This document shows, one piece after another, positions 7,214-12,409 of a stretch of 17,965 bases of DNA. A program made the position numbers and the translations under genes. This stretch comes from JBBQWS01 sp038210415 (GTDB lineage: Bacteria; Actinomycetota; Actinomycetes; Prado026). Each line of letters opens with the position of its first letter. The stretch's first letter is position 1. The stretch is taken from the NCBI GenBank assembly GCA_038210415.1, contig JBBQWS010000058.1, positions 1 through 17,965 of the forward strand, read 5' to 3'. The notes beneath the pieces are model-generated. The model did not search any database, had not been told where the DNA came from, and was given only the letters and a program-made list of their open reading frames with translations.

Positions 7214-7473
7214 CCCGCCACCAGCCGGCTGAGTGGCGGTGGACGAGCAGCCAGCGAGCAGGAGTGAGGCGAGCCCGACAATCCTGAGGAGTCGAGGTCC
7301 CGCCGACGGAGTCTCTGGCTGAGTACAGGGGAATGACCTCAGATTGACGAGTTGGAGGCACGATTGATCGGTTCTCCGGGCAGGGCCCGGGGTGGGTCGA
7401 TCCTCGGGTTGTATCCCTGGCGGGGGCGGTTGCGTCCATGCGGTGACGCAACCACCAAAGAGAGGTACATCTC

Positions 7474-7698
7474 ATGTCCAGGAATGAAAGCAACCTCGAC
7501 CGCATGATCCGGGCTGGCGCTGCCGTGGTCGCTCTTGTCGTGGCCTTCGCGGTCGGGGCGTCGAGCGTGCTCGGCATCGCCCTGCTCGTCGTCGGGGCGA
7601 TCCTGGTGGTGACGGCTGCTGTCGGGTTCTGCCCGCTCTACCGCCTCCTCGGGATCGGGACCCACAAGAGCGAACCCGGGCTCGGTACGCGCGTCTGA
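7474..7698 (+). CDS. DUF2892 / YgaP-like transmembrane protein
   Basis: 74 aa. The N-terminal NLDRMIRAGAAV, two hydrophobic helices (about 14-30 and 33-50) and the ending GFCPLYRLLGIGT are the DUF2892 signature. In E. coli YgaP this membrane unit is fused to a rhodanese; here it is a separate gene next to a sulfur cluster that includes a free rhodanese. Its conserved Cys (GFCPLY) faces the end of the second helix. GAGAGG lies 8-9 nt before ATG 7474. No clear copy of the operator palindrome precedes it; the first one is 40 nt downstream of its stop. Confidence 0.85.
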   Translation: MSRNESNLDRMIRAGAAVVALVVAFAVGASSVLGIALLVVGAILVVTAAVGFCPLYRLLGIGTHKSEPGLGTRV

Positions 7699-7738
7699 CG
7701 GGCGAATCGGTCGTGGCACCTTGTGCGATCGCAATGTC

Positions 7739-7757
7739 ATACCCCAGGGGGTATACT
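7739..7757 (+). promoter_or_regulatory. CstR-type operator with overlapping -10 (mini-protein A / sigma operon)
   Basis: ATACCCCAGGGGGTAT at 7739-7754, with TATACT (7752-7757) as a -10-like element sharing its right arm. The GTG of the 38-aa protein is 32 nt downstream. The sequence is identical to the copy at 8700. Confidence 0.85.
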
Positions 7758-7786
7758 TGCTCCACTCGTCACCAGGAGGTCCTGTC

Positions 7787-7903
7787 GTGTGCAGCCCCGC
7801 GGTCTGCGGCTCGTGCCGCAAGGTCACCTACTCAGGTTGCGGCATGCACGTCGCCCAGGTCTTGGCCTCAGTGCCGGCCGACAGACGCTGCACCTGTCGC
7901 TGA
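7787..7903 (+). CDS. Cys-rich mini-protein A (38 aa), paralogue of the protein at 15616
   Basis: GTG 7787 follows a near-perfect AGGAGGT (7774-7780) with 6-nt spacing; TGA is at 7901-7903. Residues: Cys 2, 7, 10, 18, 35 and 37, His21, with a GCGxHV box at 17-22 and VP at 29-30. It aligns without gaps over 37 residues to the protein at 15616-15783 (19 identities, including all six Cys and the His), which rules out a chance frame. The spacing CxxC plus GCGxH plus CxC suggests a zinc- or other metal-binding knuckle, or cysteines able to take persulfide. It is the first gene after an operator and ends 9 nt before the sigma-factor start, so the two are co-transcribed. I know of no assigned function. 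Confidence 0.85.
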   Translation: MCSPAVCGSCRKVTYSGCGMHVAQVLASVPADRRCTCR

Positions 7904-7912
7904 GCAGCCGAC

Positions 7913-9130
7913 GTGGACCGCGCGGAGCTGGGCGACCGGCTGGCCGAACAGGTTCCGGGGCTGCTGGGCTATGCGCGCAGCATCACCTCGGACGGCAGCC
8001 GGGCCGACGACCTGGTCCAGGACACCGTGGTCCGTGCGCTTGACCGGTGCGACTCGTTCAGGGGCGAGTCGTCCCTGGCGACCTGGCTGCACCGCATCCT
8101 GCACAACTTGGCCGTCGATCAGTCGCGGCGTTCCCGCGAGACGCCGGTCGATCTGACCGACGACGGAGTCGGTGAACAGGTGGACACGCTGTGGGCCAAC
8201 GATGCCTACACGGTGGACTCTGCGCGCGTGCTGGAACGCGCTCAGACCCGCGACCAGCTGCAGGACGCCCTGCTGCGGTTGCCGCTGATCTACCGCTCGG
8301 CCGTGGTGCTGCACGACGAGGAGGGACTCACCATGGCGGACATCGCGAAGATCCAGGGCGTCGGTCTCCCTGCCGCGAAGCAACGACTGCGCAGGGGCCG
8401 GATGATGCTGGTCTCCGAGCTGGCAGACGACGGGAACGGCGCCGCCGGACGGCCAGAGCTGCCGATGCGCTGCTGGGACGCCCGGCACGGAGTGTCGGAC
8501 TACCTGGACGAAGAGCTGAGCCCGCGCGAACGCTCGCTGCTCGAGGCACATCTTCAGAGCTGCCCGATGTGCCCGCCGCTGTACGCCGGACTTGTGGGGG
8601 TACGCGACCTCCTCAGCGGGCGCCGCGACCCGGATCTGGTCGTCCCCAGCGATCTCGCTGCTCGGATCGCTCGCTGGACAAGTGATCGAGCAGGCATTCA
8701 TACCCCAGGGGGTATACTGGACCTGGTGGAGCAGACCGCAGGCAAGCCGCCGACCGAGCAGACAGGGGGACCACCGGTGGGATTTGTGGAGACGTTCGCC
8801 GCGGTGCCCTCCGTGGACGCCACCACGGCGCGAGCCCTGGTTCGCGACGGCGCTGTCCTGCTGGACGTGCGCGAGCACGCCGAGTGGGACGCCGGGCATG
8901 ACCCGCAGGCCGTGCACCTCCCGCTCGGCCGGATCGCCGAGGTGCCCCAGCTCGTCCGCGAAGCCAAGCACGTCGTCGTCGTCTGCCGAAGCGGCCACCG
9001 CTCACAGACCGGGACCAGGGCCCTGATCGCGATGGGCTACGACGCAGTCAACCTCACCGGCGGCATGTACGCCTGGACGTTGGCCGGCGGGCTACTCGTC
9101 GACCAAGCCGGTCGCACCGGGTCGATCTGA
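7913..9130 (+). CDS. ECF sigma factor with ZAS-like zinc motif, in frame with a rhodanese (405-aa fusion frame)
   Basis: The single open frame from GTG 7913 has three parts. Residues about 15-165 are an ECF sigma factor: region 2 around YARSITSDGSRADDLVQDT and TWLHRILHNLAVDQ, region 4 around LPLIYRSAVVLHDEEGLT followed by a helix-turn-helix. Residues about 185-235 are a zinc-finger HC2/ZAS-like unit with H-x3-C-x2-C (HLQSCPMC). Residues 289-405 are a rhodanese with CRSGHRS (Cys358). The ~25-residue linker between them is encoded by an operator and a ribosome binding site (8700-8776), so it looks like former intergenic DNA. In another frame a TGA at 8683-8685 sits 14 nt before the operator, where a ~257-aa sigma factor would naturally stop. 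Either a one-base indel created read-through or the fusion is real. Confidence 0.75.
   Translation: MDRAELGDRLAEQVPGLLGYARSITSDGSRADDLVQDTVVRALDRCDSFRGESSLATWLHRILHNLAVDQSRRSRETPVDLTDDGVGEQVDTLWANDAYTVDSARVLERAQTRDQLQDALLRLPLIYRSAVVLHDEEGLTMADIAKIQGVGLPAAKQRLRRGRMMLVSELADDGNGAAGRPELPMRCWDARHGVSDYLDEELSPRERSLLEAHLQSCPMCPPLYAGLVGVRDLLSGRRDPDLVVPSDLAARIARWTSDRAGIHTPGGILDLVEQTAGKPPTEQTGGPPVGFVETFAAVPSVDATTARALVRDGAVLLDVREHAEWDAGHDPQAVHLPLGRIAEVPQLVREAKHVVVVCRSGHRSQTGTRALIAMGYDAVNLTGGMYAWTLAGGLLVDQAGRTGSI
8700..8718 (+). promoter_or_regulatory. CstR-type operator/promoter inside the sigma-rhodanese frame
   Basis: ATACCCCAGGGGGTAT at 8700-8715, with TATACT (8713-8718) as -10-like element. It reads in frame as IHTPGGILD of the fusion. 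It lies 61 nt before GTG 8777, so it would drive a separate rhodanese-TauE transcript. Confidence 0.82.
8777..9130 (+). CDS. Rhodanese (sulfurtransferase), internal start
   Basis: 117-aa product from GTG 8777, preceded by AGGGGGA (8764-8770) at 6-nt spacing and by its own operator. It is a single-domain rhodanese: LLDVREHAEWDAGH is the first CH2-like motif, VVVCRSGHRS is the active-site loop with Cys70 as the persulfide-carrying residue, and GGMYAWTLAG is the closing motif. Length and boundaries match a stand-alone rhodanese. It shifts sulfane sulfur between thiols, cyanide or sulfite, for example forming thiosulfate from sulfite and persulfide. TauE/SafE starts 5 nt after its stop. Whether this shorter product or the sigma fusion is made cannot be told from sequence. 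Confidence 0.82.
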   Translation: MGFVETFAAVPSVDATTARALVRDGAVLLDVREHAEWDAGHDPQAVHLPLGRIAEVPQLVREAKHVVVVCRSGHRSQTGTRALIAMGYDAVNLTGGMYAWTLAGGLLVDQAGRTGSI

Positions 9131-9135
9131 GCCCC

Positions 9136-9972
9136 ATGTCCGACCCGCTGCTTCTCGTCGCTGTCGGAGCCCTGCTCGGGCTCGTGCTCGGCCTGCTCGG
9201 CGGTGGCGGCGGAATCCTCGCCGTCCCGGCGCTGGTCGCGCTGGGCGAGCCCGTGCTGGTCGCCTCGACGATGTCTCTGGTCATCGTCGGTACCGGCGCA
9301 GCAGCAGCCCTGGTCCCGCACCACCGGGCCGACCGGATCGACTGGAACGTCGGGCTGACGTTCGGGGCTCTCGGCTCGGTGGGAGCGATCGTCGGGGCCC
9401 GGGCGGCCCAGGTGGCAAGTGCCACCGTGCTGCTCGGCGGACTCACCGTCATGCTTCTCGTCGGAGCCGTGGCGATGCTGCGGGCAGCTCGGTCGGCACG
9501 CCGGGCGCCGACCTCGCAGCTGGCACAACCAGTCATGGCTGGCGGGGCCGTGGCGCCGTCGATTCTGGTCGATGCCCCAGCTCGCTCTCGCTCCGCCTCC
9601 GAGGGGACGGACCGCGCCCGGGTCCTGGCACTGGCCACCGGGGTGGGGCTGGTCACCGGCTTCTTCGGGGTCGGTGCCGGGTTCGTCGTCGTTCCCGCCC
9701 TGGTGTCGGCCATGCGTGTGCCCATCAAGCGCGCAACAGCTACGGCACTGGTCGTGATCGTCATCAACTCTGCCGTGGCGCTGGTCGTCCGCCACGGCCA
9801 CCTCGGCCCCCCGGGGCAGACGGTGGCGCTGGCCTCAGCCACCGCCGTGTTCGCAGTGGTCGGGGCCGTGCTGTCCCACCGGGTCCCGGGGTGGCTGCTG
9901 TCAGGCGCCTTCGGGGTGTTGATGGTGGCTGTGGCGGTGTTCACCGTGACCCGCGCCGTCGTCGGCCACTGA
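9136..9972 (+). CDS. TauE/SafE (TSUP) family sulfite/anion exporter
   Basis: 278 aa, highly hydrophobic, about eight membrane segments in two repeats. Each repeat begins with the family's Gly-rich motif: GLLGGGGGILAVPALVALG near residues 19-37 and GFFGVGAGFVVVPALVSAM near 175-193. TSUP proteins move sulfite, thiosulfate, sulfoacetate or related anions. Placed 5 nt behind a rhodanese and in a cluster with SQR and persulfide dioxygenase, sulfite or thiosulfate export is the likely role, comparable to the CstA/TauE arrangement of the S. aureus cst system. It converges with the methyltransferase gene, whose stop is 10 nt away. Confidence 0.88.
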   Translation: MSDPLLLVAVGALLGLVLGLLGGGGGILAVPALVALGEPVLVASTMSLVIVGTGAAAALVPHHRADRIDWNVGLTFGALGSVGAIVGARAAQVASATVLLGGLTVMLLVGAVAMLRAARSARRAPTSQLAQPVMAGGAVAPSILVDAPARSRSASEGTDRARVLALATGVGLVTGFFGVGAGFVVVPALVSAMRVPIKRATATALVVIVINSAVALVVRHGHLGPPGQTVALASATAVFAVVGAVLSHRVPGWLLSGAFGVLMVAVAVFTVTRAVVGH

Positions 9973-9981
9973 ACCCGCCGG

Positions 9982-10620
9982 CTAGGGCGAGGTCAGGTCC
10001 GCGTCAAGGCCTCTGCGGGCCAGCAGCAGGGCGTCGACCGCCGTGCGCGGCCCCTGGTCGGTGCTGACCTCGCGGAGCACTGACTCGCAGCGTTCGACCT
10101 CCAGGCCGCAGCCCGACAGGTCCGCGGCGACGTCCTCGGCGGTGTACAGCACCAACGGATCCTGCGGGCCTCCGAAGCCGGCGACCAGGTTCGTCGAGTC
10201 GTGGGCCACGACCAGCAGGCGTCCGCCGGGTGCCACAGCCTCGGAAGCGGCACGAAGCACCGCACGTCGTGCCCCTGCGGCCACCTGGAGGTACACCACG
10301 AGGACGAGCTCGAAGGCGGCCGGCTCCGGTACGTACGTCTGCAGGTCCGCACAGACCGTGGCGACCCGGCCGTCGCCGGCGCAGAGATGCTGCTCGGCCA
10401 GCGCTTGGGCGGTGTCGAGGGCGACCTGTGAGAAGTCGACCACAGTGGCCTGCCATCCACGGCCGGCCAGCCACAGGGCGTTGCGACCTTCACCGCCGGC
10501 CAGGTCGAGGGCACGACCGACGGGCAGCTCAGCCGCGATCTGTTCGACCCATACGTTCGGCGTCGCCGACCACACCAGATCTGTACCGGAGTAGCGCTCG
10601 TCCCAGGCGGAACTGTCCAT
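9982..10620 (-). CDS. Class I SAM-dependent methyltransferase
   Basis: 212 aa. WDERYSGTDLVWSATPN at the N-terminus and RALDLAGGEGRNALWLAGRG (motif I, about residues 36-55) place it with TehB/thiopurine-like small-molecule methyltransferases. VTVVDFSQVA-type motif II, CADLQTY and GGRLLVVAHD follow. It is divergent from thioredoxin and shares the 10686 operator, whose minus-strand side gives a TATAGT -10 (10683-10688) some 60 nt before ATG 10620. That makes it a member of the sulfur regulon. Inferred substrates are sulfide, a persulfide or another chalcogen such as tellurite; none is proven. Confidence 0.82.
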   Translation of the reverse strand: MDSSAWDERYSGTDLVWSATPNVWVEQIAAELPVGRALDLAGGEGRNALWLAGRGWQATVVDFSQVALDTAQALAEQHLCAGDGRVATVCADLQTYVPEPAAFELVLVVYLQVAAGARRAVLRAASEAVAPGGRLLVVAHDSTNLVAGFGGPQDPLVLYTAEDVAADLSGCGLEVERCESVLREVSTDQGPRTAVDALLLARRGLDADLTSP

Positions 10621-10682
10621 GGTCGGTCTCCCATGCGGTAGTGCTCCCAGTCGTCAGGAACAGAAGTCTGCTCCCGACAGTT

Positions 10683-10704
10683 ACTATACCCGTAGGGGTA
10701 TATC
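10683..10704. promoter_or_regulatory. CstR-type operator in a divergent promoter
   Basis: ATACCCGTAGGGGTAT at 10686-10701. The left arm completes a minus-strand TATAGT toward the methyltransferase and the right arm a plus-strand TATATC toward thioredoxin, whose ATG is only 24 nt away. One bound repressor could shut both. The plus-strand transcript includes the repressor gene, so the repressor should regulate itself. Confidence 0.85.
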
Positions 10705-10725
10705 CACCGACCGAGGAAGAGACTC

Positions 10726-11118
10726 ATGGCTACTGTCGCGCTGACCGCCGAAACCTTCGAGACAGCCTTGCTGGAGAACGAAATCGTGCTGGTCGACTTC
10801 TGGGCCTCCTGGTGCGGCCCGTGCCGGCAGTTCGGTCCGGTGTTCGAGGCTGCGGCGAACACGCACCCGAACATCGTGTTCGGCAAGGTCGACACCGAGG
10901 CGGAGCAGGGACTCGCCGGAGCGGCTGGCATCACGTCCATCCCGACGTTGATGGCGTTCCGCGCCGGGATCCTCGTGTTCTCCCAGCCGGGGGCGCTGCC
11001 GGCCACAGGGCTGGAGCAGGTCATCGCGGAGGTGCGTGGGCTCGACATGGACGACGTCCGCCGCCAGGTCGCCGAACAGGCGGAGTCCAGCACCGACCGG
11101 AGCGCGGCCCAGGCCTGA
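10726..11118 (+). CDS. Thioredoxin with C-terminal extension
   Basis: 130 aa. The active site WCGPC is in FWASWCGPCRQFGP at residues about 26-39, the cis-Pro loop is SIPTLMAFR near 75-83, and VLVDFWAS and KVDTEAE are standard fold elements. The thioredoxin fold ends near residue 107; the last ~20 residues are a charged tail. It is the first gene behind the 10686 operator and is followed 24 nt later by the CstR-like repressor. In this context it may accept sulfane sulfur from SQR or reduce protein and thiol persulfides. Confidence 0.92.
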   Translation: MATVALTAETFETALLENEIVLVDFWASWCGPCRQFGPVFEAAANTHPNIVFGKVDTEAEQGLAGAAGITSIPTLMAFRAGILVFSQPGALPATGLEQVIAEVRGLDMDDVRRQVAEQAESSTDRSAAQA

Positions 11119-11142
11119 GCCCTCTCGCCTAAGGGGAGACCC

Positions 11143-11406
11143 ATGGAACTCGACACCAACGAGATGACACCGGTCCTCAACCGGCTCCGACGCGCCGAAG
11201 GACAGCTCGGCGGGGTGATCCGGATGCTCGAGGAGGGCCGGGACTGCCAGGACGTCGTCACTCTCCTCGCTGCGGTATCCAAGGCGCTCGACAAAGCCGG
11301 GTTCGCCATCGTCGCCAGTGGCCTGCGGCAGTGCGCGACGAGGCCCGGGAGGGCGGGAACGCCCGACCTGGCCGCCTTGGAGAAGCTGTTCCTGTCGCTC
11401 GCATGA
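11143..11406 (+). CDS. CsoR/RcnR-family repressor, CstR-like (persulfide-sensing type)
   Basis: 87 aa, the all-helical DUF156 fold. LNRLRRAEGQLGGVIRML is the DNA-binding helix region; Cys35 is in EEGRDCQDVV and Cys64 in GLRQCA, a 29-residue spacing as in CsoR and CstR. Copper-sensing CsoR has a His four residues before the second Cys; here that residue is Gly60. Loss of the His with retention of both Cys is the pattern known for CstR, which forms di- and trisulfide links between the two Cys when exposed to persulfide. AAGGGGAG precedes ATG 11143. The gene lies in the operon of the 10686 operator and overlaps the next gene (ATGA). Confidence 0.88.
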   Translation: MELDTNEMTPVLNRLRRAEGQLGGVIRMLEEGRDCQDVVTLLAAVSKALDKAGFAIVASGLRQCATRPGRAGTPDLAALEKLFLSLA

Positions 11407-12107
11407 CAGACGATCCCTCTCCCGCTACGACTGTCACGACCGGGCTTCGCTCCAGGTTGCCTTCATGGCGATCCGTGCTGGCCGTGGTCGCGCACCCGGA
11501 TGACGAGTCGTTCGGGCTCGGCGCAGTACTCACCTCGTTCGCCACATCGGGGGCGTCGGTGACCGTGCTGTGCTTCACCCACGGTGAGGCCTCCACGGTG
11601 CACGGCGTCATCGGGGACCTCCGCACCGTCCGGGCCCGTGAGCTCGACACCGCCGCGCGGCTGCTCGGCGCGAGCGAGGTGCGGCTGCTGGACTACCCCG
11701 ACGGGCAGTTGGAAGGGGTAGACCTCCAGGTCCTTGCCGCGCATGTCGTCGAAGTCGCTGAACAGGTGGACGCCGACGGAGTGGTCGCGTTCGACCTTGC
11801 TGGGGTGACCGGGCACCGGGACCACGTCCGGGCCACCGCCGCCGCCGTCGCAGGCGCCAACCGACTGGGGCTGGCCGCGCTGGGCTGGACGTTGCCGTCC
11901 GAGGTCGCCGAACGACTCGCGGTTGAGCACGCCGCCGAGTTCGTTGGACACGAGGCGGCTGCCATCGACCTCGTCCTCACCGTCGACCGGACCAGGCAGC
12001 TCGAGGCGATCGCTCAGCACTGCAGCCAGGCCGTACCCAGCAGCGTCTTGTGGCGTCGGCTCGAGCTGCTCGGGGACCGCGAGCACCTCCGGTGGGTCAG
12101 TGGCTGA
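11403..12107 (+). CDS. PIG-L/LmbE-family deacetylase
   Basis: 234 aa from ATG 11403, which overlaps the repressor's stop codon (ATGA), so the two are translationally coupled. Zinc-site motifs of the family: AHPDDESFGLG (about residues 31-41) and GVTGHRDHV near 137-145. The family includes MshB and Mca of mycothiol metabolism and BshB of bacillithiol; none of these can be singled out from the motifs. Its place in a CstR operon suggests action on a thiol-sugar conjugate, perhaps mycothiol persulfide or its breakdown products. That is inference; a housekeeping sugar deacetylase cannot be excluded. Confidence 0.85.
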   Translation: MTDDPSPATTVTTGLRSRLPSWRSVLAVVAHPDDESFGLGAVLTSFATSGASVTVLCFTHGEASTVHGVIGDLRTVRARELDTAARLLGASEVRLLDYPDGQLEGVDLQVLAAHVVEVAEQVDADGVVAFDLAGVTGHRDHVRATAAAVAGANRLGLAALGWTLPSEVAERLAVEHAAEFVGHEAAAIDLVLTVDRTRQLEAIAQHCSQAVPSSVLWRRLELLGDREHLRWVSG

Positions 12108-12197
12108 AGCGGACGTCGGGGAGCACTCGGCGCAGCCAGTCGGGGCTGGCCCAGGGCCGCGGCGAGAAGGACAGCCACCTGAGGATCGGGGGCGGAA

Positions 12198-12213
12198 ATA
12201 CCCCATGGGGTAT
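12198..12213. promoter_or_regulatory. Orphan CstR-type operator between convergent genes
   Basis: ATACCCCATGGGGTAT is a perfect 16-bp palindrome. It sits 91 nt after the PIG-L stop (plus) and 17 nt past the stop of the 48-aa gene (minus), so no visible gene starts from it. Flanking -10-like sequences are weak (TATTGC, TATTTC). The rest of 12108-12229 holds a short minus-strand frame ending at about 12097 with residues PWASPDWLRRVLPDV, which might be a gene tail, but it lacks a start. Confidence 0.75.
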
Positions 12214-12229
12214 TGCTTCTCGTCCAGTC

Positions 12230-12376
12230 CTAGGCGTGACCCTTGCGGATGATCTTGATCATGCGGAGGTTTATCGCGACGAAACGCCAGGCCTGCACAG
12301 GCAGGTTCGTCCTTCCCCTGACGGTCTTCGGCGTCGGCAGTGGAGCAGAGGCGATCGCGGTGTCTGCGTTGTCCAT
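12230..12376 (-). CDS. Small basic protein (48 aa) downstream of SQR
   Basis: ATG 12376, TAG at 12230-12232, with GAGG 5 nt before the start. The N-terminal third is polar (Asp/Ala/Pro); the centre has PTPKTVRGRTNLPVQAWRFV; the C-terminal third is an amphipathic or membrane-surface helix rich in Ile, Met, Arg and Lys (AINLRMIKIIRKGH). It starts 33 nt after the SQR stop on the same strand. I recall similar short proteins beside actinobacterial SQR genes, unverified. A role in holding SQR at the membrane is conceivable, but nothing shows it. The ORF is clean, uses high-GC codons and is antisense to no better gene. Confidence 0.65.
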   Translation of the reverse strand: MDNADTAIASAPLPTPKTVRGRTNLPVQAWRFVAINLRMIKIIRKGHA

Positions 12377-12409
12377 GAGGTCCTCGTCAGTAGGTGGGTC
12401 GAGCGGGGG

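Noticed and set aside
7409..7430. GTATCCCTGGCGGGG upstream of the DUF2892 gene as an eighth operator
   Set aside because: Only one half-site resembles the palindrome; the GGGTAT half is missing.
11463..12206. Minus-strand frame starting inside the 12198 operator
   Set aside because: Tempting as the missing target of the orphan operator, but it is antisense to the PIG-L deacetylase with AHPDDE, has no recognisable domain and no ribosome binding site.
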